Of a DNA stretch of 38,016 bases, positions 24,165 through 31,868 are shown piece by piece; position 1 is the stretch's first letter; every line of letters begins with the position of its first letter. A program made the position numbers and the translations under genes. The stretch is from Nocardioides sp. (lineage in GTDB: Bacteria; Actinomycetota; Actinomycetes; Propionibacteriales; Nocardioidaceae). Location: positions 1 to 38,016 of the forward strand of contig NZ_JASLGR010000020.1 of assembly GCF_030150155.1 (NCBI RefSeq). The letters are read 5' to 3'. Under the pieces are notes generated by a model. The model ran no database searches. It was given only the letters and a program-made list of their open reading frames with translations, and was not told the origin of the DNA.

Positions 24165-25319
24165 GGGGAGGGATGGGCTGGTGCGCTCGGCATGGTGGCG
24201 CACCAGCCACCGGCTCACTGCGGCGACGGCGTGGTGAGCGCGCACCGACCCGACCACGTCGAAGGCGTGCTGGGTCAGTGCCAGCTCGGCGTAGTCCACC
24301 CGGCCCCGCGAGACCGCCCGCAGCCGCGCCACGAAGGCGCGCGCCTGACGCACCGAGACCAGGGTGTCCAGACGGCCGTGCAGCACGAGGAAGTCAGGTG
24401 CGTCGGGGTGCACCTGATGCAGCGGCGAGGCCACCCGGTAGTCCTCGTCGACGGCGTCAGGGGCGAAGATCCGGGGCGCCAGCAGCGACTCACGCATCCC
24501 GAGGGTGAAGACGTCCTGGTCCTCGCCGAGCAGGTCGTAGACGCCGTAGAACGGCACGCAGGCGGCGATCGACCCCGGCGCCGCCGTCAGTGCGGCCAGG
24601 GCGGCCAGGTGCCCGCCTGCTGAGCCGCCGGTGAGCACGACGTGACCCGGGTCGCCGCCGTAGGACCTGATCTCGCGCTGCACCCAGCCCAGGGCGGCAC
24701 GGACGTCGTCGAGGTGCGCGGGCCAGCGGCTCCGCGGGGCGAGCCGGTAGTTGATCGCCACACAGACCCAGCCCTGGGCCGCCATCGCGTTCATCAGCAG
24801 GCGGCCCTGCTGCTCCTTGCTCCCGATCGTCCAGCCGCCGCCGTGGATCTGGACCAGGACCGGAGCGCCGTCCCCGTCGCGGTCGGCTGGCCGGTAGAGG
24901 TCCAGCCTGTTGCGGCCGCCGTAGGGACCGTAGGGGAGATTCCGGTCGACCCTGACCGCGGTGTCCCGGAAGTGCAGCGGCCGCAGTAGGCGGCGCAGCG
25001 GCGGCCGGGGCAGCGGTGAGGTGTGGGCTGCCTCGGCCAGCGTGATCCGGGAGCGCCAGGCGGAGCCGATCGCCACCCCGAGGCCGACGGTGGTCGCGGC
25101 GGTGAGCGCGAGCCCGAGCGGGGTCGCGCGGTGACGGCGTACGGCGAGGGCGGTGTCGGTCAGGGAGGCGGCCAGCAGCTGCGGGGCGAAGTCCCCGGCC
25201 AGCCACCCGATCGCGAACGAGCCGATCGCGGTCCGGGGCCCGTCCAGGGGGCGCAGCACGATGCCGGTCACGGTTCCGAGGGCGAGCTGGCGCAGCGTGT
25301 GGGGTGCGAGGGGCAGCAT
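24162..25319 (-). CDS. Alpha/beta hydrolase, HSL-type esterase (LipC/LipO/LipQ-like)
   Basis: A hydrolase of about 385 residues from ATG at 25319. The oxyanion-hole motif HGGG is at residues 159-162 (VLVQIHGGGWTIGSKEQ) and the nucleophile is S233 in GGSAGG. The triad is completed by D318 (LHGRLDTL) and H351 (TQHAFD). Before the catalytic domain are two hydrophobic stretches (GSFAIGWLAGDFAPQLLAAS and GLALTAATTVGLGVAIGSAW), so it is probably membrane-attached. The length and N-terminal region recall mycobacterial LipC/LipO/LipQ. A perfect KstR box is 14 bases upstream and shared with fadE28-29, suggesting a role in hydrolysing sterol esters or a related lipid. An ATG at 25340 lies inside the operator and is not favoured. 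Confidence 0.87.
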   Translation of the reverse strand: MLPLAPHTLRQLALGTVTGIVLRPLDGPRTAIGSFAIGWLAGDFAPQLLAASLTDTALAVRRHRATPLGLALTAATTVGLGVAIGSAWRSRITLAEAAHTSPLPRPPLRRLLRPLHFRDTAVRVDRNLPYGPYGGRNRLDLYRPADRDGDGAPVLVQIHGGGWTIGSKEQQGRLLMNAMAAQGWVCVAINYRLAPRSRWPAHLDDVRAALGWVQREIRSYGGDPGHVVLTGGSAGGHLAALAALTAAPGSIAACVPFYGVYDLLGEDQDVFTLGMRESLLAPRIFAPDAVDEDYRVASPLHQVHPDAPDFLVLHGRLDTLVSVRQARAFVARLRAVSRGRVDYAELALTQHAFDVVGSVRAHHAVAAVSRWLVRHHAERTSPSLP

Positions 25320-25332
25320 CACTCGGCTAGAG

Positions 25333-25346
25333 TAGAACATGTTCTA
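25333..25346. promoter_or_regulatory. Perfect KstR operator shared by esterase and fadE28-29 operon
   Basis: TAGAACATGTTCTA is a perfect 14-base palindrome and full KstR consensus. It is 14 bases from the esterase start on the left and 30 bases before the dehydrogenase fusion on the right, so one site can repress both directions. Confidence 0.85.
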
Positions 25347-25375
25347 GAAATCATGGTGTGACGTGAGGTGTTGGG

Positions 25376-27607
25376 ATGCTGGATGAGGAGCTGACCGGCG
25401 AGATCGCCGGAGTGCTCTGCGACGTGCTGGACCGCGCCCCGACGCGGGTCGAGGACGGCTGGCGCGCCGCTGCGCAGGCAGGACTGCTCGCGCTCGTCGC
25501 CCCCGAGGCGTACGGCGGCGAGGGACTCGGTCTGGCCGGCGCGGCGGTGCTCGTCTCCGAGGGCGCCCGGCGCTCCTCGCCGCTGCCCTTCGCCGACGTG
25601 CTCGTCGGCGGCCTGGTGCCGCTGCTCGACCTCGCCCCCGCGCGCGTGCTCGACGCCGTCGTCCCGGGCGTCCTCGCCGGGGAGCGGGCCGTCGTGGCGG
25701 CGATCAGCGAGCCGGCCGCCCCGCTGACCGAGCGTCCGGCCACCCGGCTCGACGCCGAGGGGCTGCTGCGCGGCCGCAAGGTCGCCGTCGCCCTCGGGGT
25801 CGGGGCACCAGCGGTGCTGCTCGTCACCGCCCTCAGCCACGACGGCGCCAGCGTCGTCGCCGTCGTGGCCTCCGACGCGGACGGCGTCACCGCGGTGCCG
25901 ACCGCGACCTCGTTGAGCACCTACCTCGGCACCGAGGCGGTCGCCGCGGAGGCGACGTACGTGCTCGACGGGGTTCGCCCGCTGGCGGTCCTGACCGAGG
26001 CCGGAGCCGCCGACCTGCTGCGCCGACACGTCGTCGCCGGCCTCGTCGGCCAGGGTGCCGGCCTGCTCGCCGGGGCCCTGGAGCTGACCGCCGGCTTCAT
26101 CGCCGAGCGGTCCCAGTTCGGGCGGAGGCTGGCCGAGTTCCAGGCCGTCGCGCAGCAGATCGCCGACGTCTACGTGGCCTCACGGGCGATGACCCTGGTC
26201 GCGGCCGAGGCGGTGCGCCGGCTCGCGTCGGGCCAGCCCGCCGACGACGACCTGGGTGTGGCGGCGCTGTGGCTGACCGACCGGCTGCCCGCGGCGCTGC
26301 AGACCTGCCACCACCTGCACGGCGGGATGGGGGTCGACGAGACCTACCCGCTGGCGCACTTCACCGCGACCGGGTTCGACCTCAGTCGGCGCCTGGGCGG
26401 CACCCTCACCACCCTCACGATGGCGCCGATCACCGAGACCTACGGCAAGAACGCCGAGCTCGACGACGCCCAGCGTGCCTTCAAGTCCCAGGTGCGCGAC
26501 TACTTCGGCTCGCTGGCCACCCGGGCCGACCGCGAGGAGCTCCTCGTCGACCGGCACGGCGACGCCTATCACCGACTGATCAAGCAGATGGGCGCCGACG
26601 GCTACCTCGGGGTCGGCTGGCCCACGACGTACGGCGGCAAGGGGCTCGACGGCCTGCACCAGCAGGCGTTCGCCAACGAGGCGGCGCGGGCCGACGTGCA
26701 CCTGCCCTCGGTCACCCTGCAGACCGTCGGACCTACCCTGCAGACGTTCGGCACCGAGGCGCAGAAGGAGCTGTTCCTGCCGCGGATCCTGACCGGCGAC
26801 GTGCACTTCGCGATCGGCTACTCCGAGCCCGACGCCGGCACCGACCTGGCCTCGCTGCGCACCACCGCTCGGCGTGATCCCGCCACCGGTGACTGGGTGA
26901 TCAACGGCCAGAAGATGTGGACCACCGGCGGTCACGCCGCGGACTACATCTGGCTCGCGGCCCGTACCGACCCCGAGGCGCCCAAGCACCAGGGCATCTC
27001 GATCTTCATCGTCGACACCCGCGACCCGGGGTTCTCCTGGACCCCGATCCGCACCGTCGACGGCTCGCACCATGTCAACGCGACCTACTTCAACGACGTC
27101 CGCGTGCCCGCCGACATGATGGTCGGCGAGGAGGGCGGCGGCTGGCGGCTGATCACCACCCAGCTCAACCACGAACGCGTCATGCTCGGGCCCGCCGGCC
27201 GGCTGGAGGGGCTGCGCGACCTGGTCACCGCGTGGGCCGAGCCGCGTGGTCTGCTGAGCGTGCCCGAGGTGCGTGACGTGCTGGCCCGCACCACCGCGGC
27301 GTTCCGGGTCAACGAGCTGCTCAACTGGCAGGTCGCGGCCCGACCGGCCACTGGAGCCGCCGCTGTCGCTGACGCCTCGGCCTGCAAGGTGTTCGCCTCG
27401 GTCGAGGTGCAGAGGCTCGGCCTGGAGCTGATGGGGATCGTGTCGACGTACGGCGATCTGGCCGACCCCGACACGGCCTGGCTGCACCGCCTCCTCGACG
27501 CCACCGCCAAGCGGAACCTCGTGCTCACCTTCGGAGGCGGCGTCAACGAGGTGCAACGAGAGCTGATCGCCCAGTTCGGACTGGGCCTACCGAAGGTGCC
27601 GCGATGA
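25376..27607 (+). CDS. FadE28-FadE29 fusion: steroid side-chain acyl-CoA dehydrogenase (ChsE1-ChsE2 in one chain)
   Basis: A 743-residue protein with two acyl-CoA dehydrogenase domains. Residues 1 to about 345 resemble M. tuberculosis FadE28: FIAERSQFGRRLAEFQAVAQ near 241-260 and CHHLHGGMGVDETYPLAHF near 310-328. From about 360 on it resembles FadE29: GYSEPDAGTDLASLRTTARR near 480-499, NGQKMWTTGGHAADYIWLAA, TTQLNHERVMLGPAGR, and the ending NLVLTFGGGVNEVQRELIAQ. In mycobacteria these are two genes whose products form an alpha2-beta2 enzyme that dehydrogenates 3-oxo-pregnene-20-carboxyl-CoA. Here they are one chain with a short linker (about 345-362). The reading frame is continuous. The start is ATG at 25376 with GTGAGG upstream, and it overlaps the next gene by ATGA. 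Confidence 0.92.
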   Translation: MLDEELTGEIAGVLCDVLDRAPTRVEDGWRAAAQAGLLALVAPEAYGGEGLGLAGAAVLVSEGARRSSPLPFADVLVGGLVPLLDLAPARVLDAVVPGVLAGERAVVAAISEPAAPLTERPATRLDAEGLLRGRKVAVALGVGAPAVLLVTALSHDGASVVAVVASDADGVTAVPTATSLSTYLGTEAVAAEATYVLDGVRPLAVLTEAGAADLLRRHVVAGLVGQGAGLLAGALELTAGFIAERSQFGRRLAEFQAVAQQIADVYVASRAMTLVAAEAVRRLASGQPADDDLGVAALWLTDRLPAALQTCHHLHGGMGVDETYPLAHFTATGFDLSRRLGGTLTTLTMAPITETYGKNAELDDAQRAFKSQVRDYFGSLATRADREELLVDRHGDAYHRLIKQMGADGYLGVGWPTTYGGKGLDGLHQQAFANEAARADVHLPSVTLQTVGPTLQTFGTEAQKELFLPRILTGDVHFAIGYSEPDAGTDLASLRTTARRDPATGDWVINGQKMWTTGGHAADYIWLAARTDPEAPKHQGISIFIVDTRDPGFSWTPIRTVDGSHHVNATYFNDVRVPADMMVGEEGGGWRLITTQLNHERVMLGPAGRLEGLRDLVTAWAEPRGLLSVPEVRDVLARTTAAFRVNELLNWQVAARPATGAAAVADASACKVFASVEVQRLGLELMGIVSTYGDLADPDTAWLHRLLDATAKRNLVLTFGGGVNEVQRELIAQFGLGLPKVPR

Positions 27608-28143
27608 CCTCGACCACGCCGTCCGACCTCGTGCCCGAGGCGATCCACGACCAGGTGACGGCCCGCGCCACCGAGATCCAGGGCTGGGGCGAGGCCGCCG
27701 AGCGGCACGCCCGCGACCTGGTGAACCAGCCGCGGATCAACGACTGGCTCGAGGCGATCGGACTCGACTCCGACCGCTTCCGTGCCGGGGAGGCGCCGCC
27801 CTCGATGGCGCAGGTCTGGACGATGTACGGCCTCGGCGGCGTGCCCTCCGAACGTGACCCGCTGCACTCGATGATGCGCTCGCTGACCGACCTCGGCTTC
27901 ACTGCCGTGCTCGGCACCAACTGCGAGCAGGAGTACCTGCGCTACCTGCGGGTGGGGGAGCAGGTCCGGGTCACCACCGCGCTGGACTCCGTCGTCGGAC
28001 CGAAGGCGACCGGGATGGGGATCGGCTACTTCGTCACCTCGCGCAACACCTGGTACGTCGATGCGGCCGACGGGTCCAGCGAGGTGGTCGCCACGATGCT
28101 CTTCCGGGTGCTCAAGTTCGCTCCCCGCGGGAGCGCGCTGTGA
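27604..28143 (+). CDS. MaoC-like hydratase subunit, N-terminal half of ChsH2
   Basis: A 179-residue hot-dog (MaoC-like) protein matching the first part of M. tuberculosis ChsH2 (Rv3542c): RDLVNQPRINDWLEAIG near residues 37-53, PPSMAQVWTMYGLGGV near 64-79 and TNCEQEYLRYLRVGEQVRVT near 105-124. It should pair with ChsH1 as the substrate-binding subunit of the hydratase that adds water to the C17(20) enoyl-CoA. The catalytic D-x4-H of active hydratases is absent, as expected for this partner. The C-terminal DUF35 domain of mycobacterial ChsH2 is missing from this protein and is encoded by the next gene, which overlaps by four bases (GTGA). Confidence 0.87.
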   Translation: MTSTTPSDLVPEAIHDQVTARATEIQGWGEAAERHARDLVNQPRINDWLEAIGLDSDRFRAGEAPPSMAQVWTMYGLGGVPSERDPLHSMMRSLTDLGFTAVLGTNCEQEYLRYLRVGEQVRVTTALDSVVGPKATGMGIGYFVTSRNTWYVDAADGSSEVVATMLFRVLKFAPRGSAL

Positions 28144-28544
28144 GCGGCCCGGTCCGGCCCGCGATCAACCGCGACAGCGCGTTCTTCTGGGAGGGCACCC
28201 AGGTCGGGGAGCTGCGCATCCAGCGGTGCGGTGCCTGCGGGCTGCTGCGTCATCCACCGGGGCCCTCGTGCCCCGTCTGTGGTGCCTTCGAGCGCGAGTA
28301 CGTCGTCGCTGCCGGCACCGCGACGGTGTTCTCGTTCACCGTGCACCATGCCCCACCGCTGCCGGGCAAGGTGCTGCCGTTGACGATCGCGGTCGTCGAT
28401 CTGGACGAGGGCGTCCGGATGGTGGCCGAGCTGACCGGCTCGGCCGAGGAGCTGGCCGACCTCGCCATCGGCGACCGGGTCGCCGTGGAGTGGAACCGGA
28501 TCGACGAGGACCTGACCCTGCCGATCTGGAGGAGGACCGCATGA
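28140..28544 (+). CDS. DUF35 zinc-ribbon/OB-fold protein, C-terminal half of ChsH2
   Basis: A 134-residue protein with a rubredoxin-like zinc ribbon (C30, C33, C44 and C47 in QRCGACG and SCPVCG) followed by an OB-fold beta region (GTATVFSFTVHHAPPL, LPLTIAVVDLDEG, IGDRVAVEWNRI). In mycobacteria this domain is fused to the MaoC half of ChsH2 and is needed for Ltp2 to act as a retro-aldolase. Here it is separate, with start GTG at 28140. The stop overlaps chsH1 by ATGA. Loss of the covalent link means the Ltp2-DUF35 aldolase and the ChsH1-MaoC hydratase could assemble independently. Confidence 0.88.
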   Translation: MSGPVRPAINRDSAFFWEGTQVGELRIQRCGACGLLRHPPGPSCPVCGAFEREYVVAAGTATVFSFTVHHAPPLPGKVLPLTIAVVDLDEGVRMVAELTGSAEELADLAIGDRVAVEWNRIDEDLTLPIWRRTA

Positions 28545-28930
28545 GGACGCTGCTGGTAGGCGACGAGCTGCCCGTGTGGGAGCTGCCGATCACTCCGACC
28601 CTGGTGGTCTCGGGCGCGCTGGCGACCCGTGACTTCCAGGACGTGCACCACGACCGCGACCGTGCCGTCGCGGCGGGGAGCAAGGACATCTTCGTCAACA
28701 TCCTCACCTCGACCGCGCTGTGCGAGCGCTACGTCACCGACTGGGTCGGCACCGACGTCGAGATCCGCGGGATCGCGATCCGGCTCGGCGCCCCGGCCTA
28801 CCCGGGCGACACCTTCACCTTCAGCGGGTCGGTCGCCGCGATCGAGGACGGGATCGCCACCATCGCCCTCACCGGCGCGGTCTCGCTGGGCGCCCACGTC
28901 TTCGGCACCGTGAAGGTGGCGCTTCGATGA
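28541..28930 (+). CDS. chsH1: ChsH1, catalytic MaoC-like enoyl-CoA hydratase subunit
   Basis: A 129-residue MaoC-like hydratase, the same length as M. tuberculosis ChsH1 (Rv3541c). The catalytic D31 and H36 sit in ATRDFQDVHHDRDRAV, followed by GSKDIFVNILTSTALCERYV, which is close to the mycobacterial sequence from memory. With the MaoC half of ChsH2 it hydrates 3-oxo-4,17-pregnadiene-20-carboxyl-CoA. The start is ATG at 28541 after GGAGGAGG, and overlaps with both neighbours are four bases (ATGA). Confidence 0.92.
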   Translation: MRTLLVGDELPVWELPITPTLVVSGALATRDFQDVHHDRDRAVAAGSKDIFVNILTSTALCERYVTDWVGTDVEIRGIAIRLGAPAYPGDTFTFSGSVAAIEDGIATIALTGAVSLGAHVFGTVKVALR

Positions 28931-30096
28931 CCCGGTCGTTGAGTGGTCAGGCGGCCATCGTCGGGATCGGGGCCACCGAGTTCTCCAAGGAGTCGGGGCG
29001 CTCGGAGCTGCAGCTCTCCGTCGAGGCCACCCGGTGTGCGCTGGTCGACGCCGGGCTGCGGCCCGAGGACGTCGACGGCCTGGTCACGTTCACGATGGAC
29101 AACTCCTCCGAGATCGCCCTGGCCCGCGAGCTCGGCCTGGGCGACCTGCGGTTCTTCAGCCGGATCAACTACGGCGGCGGGGCCGCCTGCGCCACCGTGC
29201 AGCAGGCCGCGATGGCGGTCGCCACCGGGGTCGCCGAGGTGGTGGTCGCCTACCGCGGGTTCAACGAGCGCTCCGGGCAGCGGTTCGGCCAGGTGCAGGG
29301 CTGGGCCGCGACCCAGTCGAACACCAACGGCCTGGACAACGCCTGGACCTACCCGCTCGGGCTCTCGACCCCGGCAGCCACCGTCGCGCTGCAGGCGCGC
29401 CGCTACCTGCACGACTACGGAGCCACCTCGGAGGACTTCGGCCGGGTCGCTGTCGCCGACCGACGCCATGCCGCGACCAACCCGAAGGCGTTCTTCTACG
29501 GCAAGCCGATCACCCTGGAGGAGCATCAGGCCTCGCGCTGGATCGCTGAGCCGCTGCACCTGCTGGACTGCTGCCAGGAGTCCGACGGAGCCGTCGCCCT
29601 GGTGATCACCACACCGGAGCGGGCCCGTGACCTGCCGCAGCGGCCCGCGCTGATCACCGCAGCAGCCCAGGGCAGTGCCCCGGACCAGTTCGTGATGACC
29701 TCGTACTACCGCGACGACATCGGCATCCCGGAGATGGGCGTCGTCGGGCGGGACCTGTGGCGGCAGTCGGGTCTGGTCCCCGCCGACATCGCCACGGCCG
29801 TGCTCTACGACCACTTCACGCCGTACGTGCTGATGCAGCTGGAGGAGCTGGGCTTCTGCGGTCGCGGGGAGGCGCCCGGGTTCATCGCCGACGGTGCGAT
29901 CGAGCTGGGCGGCACGCTGCCGATCAACACCCACGGCGGGCAGCTCGGCGAGGCCTACATCCACGGCATGAACGGGGTCGCCGAGGCGGTCCGACAGATC
30001 CGCGGGACCTCGGTCAACCAGGTCGAGGGCGCGGCCCACGTCCTGGTCACCGCCGGCACCGGGGTGCCGACCAGCGGACTGATCCTGAGCCGTTGA
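28927..30096 (+). CDS. ltp2: Ltp2, thiolase-fold steroid side-chain aldolase
   Basis: A 389-residue thiolase-superfamily protein (lipid-transfer-protein branch), close in length to Ltp2 of M. tuberculosis (386). It opens AAIVGIGATEFSKESGRSEL and has GGGAACATVQQAA with Cys near residue 88, QGWAATQSNTNGLDNAWTYP, and the C-terminal INTHGGQLGEAYIHGMNG. Ltp2, together with the DUF35 domain, cleaves 17-hydroxy-3-oxo-4-pregnene-20-carboxyl-CoA by retro-aldol reaction, releasing propionyl-CoA and androstenedione. It is the last gene of the five-gene coupled igr-type operon; the start overlaps chsH1 by four bases. Confidence 0.92.
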   Translation: MTRSLSGQAAIVGIGATEFSKESGRSELQLSVEATRCALVDAGLRPEDVDGLVTFTMDNSSEIALARELGLGDLRFFSRINYGGGAACATVQQAAMAVATGVAEVVVAYRGFNERSGQRFGQVQGWAATQSNTNGLDNAWTYPLGLSTPAATVALQARRYLHDYGATSEDFGRVAVADRRHAATNPKAFFYGKPITLEEHQASRWIAEPLHLLDCCQESDGAVALVITTPERARDLPQRPALITAAAQGSAPDQFVMTSYYRDDIGIPEMGVVGRDLWRQSGLVPADIATAVLYDHFTPYVLMQLEELGFCGRGEAPGFIADGAIELGGTLPINTHGGQLGEAYIHGMNGVAEAVRQIRGTSVNQVEGAAHVLVTAGTGVPTSGLILSR

Positions 30097-30128
30097 GGTC
30101 GCCGTGCCCCGGTGAGTAGGTTCGTTCC

Positions 30129-31145
30129 ATGAGCCTCTTCGACGTGGATCTGCCCCTGGTCGCAGCGCCGATGGCCGGTGGGGTCACCACCCCCGAGCTG
30201 ATCGCCGCCGCGATGGGCTCGGGTGCGTTCGCGTTCGTCCCGGCCGGGTACCTCTCCGCCGAGGCGCTGCGCGCCAAGCTGGGCGACGTGCACGCCGAGG
30301 GCTACCGGCCCGGGGTCAACCTCTTCGTCCCGGGCAGCGCCGCGATGCCCCGTGAGGCCTTCGACGGGTATCGCCGCGAGCTGGCCGACGAGGCCGCCGC
30401 GGTCGACGTCACACTGCCGGTCGAGCCGCGCTGGGAGGACGACGCCTGGGCGGCCAAGATCGAGCTGCTGGTCCGCGAGCCGGTGCCGTGGATCTCCTTC
30501 ACCTTCGGGCTGCCCCCGGCTGCCGATGCGGACCGGCTGCGCCGGGCTGGGAGCCGGTTGGCCGCCACCGTCACCTCGGTGGGGGAGGCGGAGGCCGCCG
30601 CGGCGCTCGGCCTCGACGCCGTCCTGGTGCAGGGCAGCGCTGCTGGTGGGCACAGCGCCGTCTTCGACCCGACCGCCACCGTCGCGGACCGGCCGACCGA
30701 GGAGACCGTGGCAGCGGTGCGCGCCACGGTCACGCTGCCGGTCGTGGCCGCGGGCGGCGTCGATGGCCCCGCCGCCGTCGCGCGACTGCGCGCCGCCGGA
30801 GCCGAGGCCGTCGTGGTCGGGACGCTGTTGATGCGTACTCCCGAGGCGGGCACCTCGACCACGCACCGCCGTGCCCTGGCCGACCCGCGCTTCACCGACA
30901 CCCGAGTGACCCGTGCCTTCACCGGTCGTCCTGCCCGCGGACTGGTCAACGGGTTCCTGGAGCGGCACGACGCGCACGCGCCGGTGGGCTACCCGGAGGT
31001 GCACCACCTCACCCGCGAGCTGCGCACCGCTGCCGCGGTCGCCGGGGACGCCGAGCGGGTGCACCTGTGGGCGGGCACCGGGTGGCGCTCGGCACGCGAG
31101 GTCGCCGCAGCCGAGGTGCTCGCCGACCTCGCTCAGGGGTGGTGA
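30129..31145 (+). CDS. Nitronate monooxygenase-like FMN enzyme
   Basis: A 338-residue TIM-barrel flavoprotein of the NMO/2-nitropropane dioxygenase family. It begins LPLVAAPMAGGVTTPELIAA and has ISFTFGLPP near residues 121-129. FMN/active-site motif QGSAAGGHSAVF has H175, and LPVVAAGGVDGPAAVARLRA is followed by AEAVVVGTLLMRTPE. A TAGGTT hexamer ends six bases before the ATG and no ribosome site is visible, so it may be leaderless. There is no KstR box. The related IpdC of the KstR2 regulon is an FMN enzyme of steroid ring degradation, but nothing in this sequence ties it to IpdC. It is convergent with the lipoprotein gene, 19 bases apart. Confidence 0.85.
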   Translation: MSLFDVDLPLVAAPMAGGVTTPELIAAAMGSGAFAFVPAGYLSAEALRAKLGDVHAEGYRPGVNLFVPGSAAMPREAFDGYRRELADEAAAVDVTLPVEPRWEDDAWAAKIELLVREPVPWISFTFGLPPAADADRLRRAGSRLAATVTSVGEAEAAAALGLDAVLVQGSAAGGHSAVFDPTATVADRPTEETVAAVRATVTLPVVAAGGVDGPAAVARLRAAGAEAVVVGTLLMRTPEAGTSTTHRRALADPRFTDTRVTRAFTGRPARGLVNGFLERHDAHAPVGYPEVHHLTRELRTAAAVAGDAERVHLWAGTGWRSAREVAAAEVLADLAQGW

Positions 31146-31164
31146 GCTCAGGTCCAGCAGGAGG

Positions 31165-31800
31165 TCAGTAGCCGCTCGCGCTGCTCGAGGACGGGGCGGC
31201 GGTCGCGGTCGGGGTAGCGGTGGCGGCCGGGGTGATCATCCGGGTGACCTTCTTGCCGTGCGAGGTGATCGCCCACCAGATCGAGTCCAGGCCCTGGCCT
31301 GCGGTGTCGCCGGCTGCCTTGTCCCCGGAGTAGGTGTAGAGCGGCCAGCCGTTGAGGGTGAGTTGCTTGGCGCCGTCGGCTCCGGTGATCGTGGCCAGGG
31401 TGCCGTGGATGCCCTTGATCTTCGTCGGCAAGGTGCCGGCCACGGTGACGGCGGGCCACGTCGTGGCACAGGTGCCGGTGCAGGCGCTGTGCGAGGCGCC
31501 CTTGGTGTCCTTGGTGTAGCGGTAGACCGTCATGCCGCTCCCGGTGGTGACGATCCTGCCGATACCGGTCGTCGCGACCGTCAGCAGCGCGCTGGTCGTG
31601 GTCGTGGAGGTCGAGCTCGACGGTGCCGACCCGGTCGGCGTGGCCGAGGCGGTCGGGGTGCTCGACATGGTGGGCGAGCTGGTCGTGGTGGTCGTCGACG
31701 TCGAGCTGGCCGAGCCGCAGGCGGCTAGGGTGCCGAGGCAGGCCAGTGCGGTGGTGCCGAGAGCGAGGGTGCTCCGCAGGCGGGATACAGCGAGGAACAT
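31165..31800 (-). CDS. Secreted-repeat lipoprotein (Lipoprotein_15/COG4315 type)
   Basis: A 211-residue lipoprotein. The signal peptide ends in the lipobox LAAC with C28 as the lipidated residue. A Ser/Thr/Pro-rich spacer (about 29-75) leads to two copies of the short secreted repeat: MTVYRYTKDTKGASHSACTG to WPAVT, and LTLNGWPLYTYSGDKAAGD to LDSIWW. A low-complexity Ala/Thr/Pro/Ser tail follows. Two cysteines in ACTGTC could be redox-active or metal-binding. The start is ATG at 31800, preceded by GGAGGT; longer in-frame extensions run into the promoter. It follows the sigma/anti-sigma pair and carries the same ECF promoter, so it is a likely regulon member. Confidence 0.87.
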   Translation of the reverse strand: MFLAVSRLRSTLALGTTALACLGTLAACGSASSTSTTTTTSSPTMSSTPTASATPTGSAPSSSTSTTTTSALLTVATTGIGRIVTTGSGMTVYRYTKDTKGASHSACTGTCATTWPAVTVAGTLPTKIKGIHGTLATITGADGAKQLTLNGWPLYTYSGDKAAGDTAGQGLDSIWWAITSHGKKVTRMITPAATATPTATAAPSSSSASGY

Positions 31801-31840
31801 GGTGACCTCCGAAGGAACGGCGGGACGAGTGGACACCGGT

Positions 31841-31868
31841 GACACGAGGCCGGGCCCCGAACGGTTCA
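31841..31868 (-). promoter_or_regulatory. ECF (SigL-type) promoter of the lipoprotein gene
   Basis: On the reverse strand, TGAACC (31868-31863) and CGTGTC (31846-31841) are separated by 16 bases. The -35 overlaps the stop codon of the anti-sigma gene. The same two hexamers with the same 16-base spacer occur before the sigma gene. From memory this is the M. tuberculosis SigL promoter consensus. Confidence 0.82.

Noticed and set aside
30129..31145. Assignment of the nitronate monooxygenase to IpdC of steroid ring degradation
   Set aside because: The family is broad, no KstR or KstR2 box is seen before it, and no other ring C/D genes are nearby.
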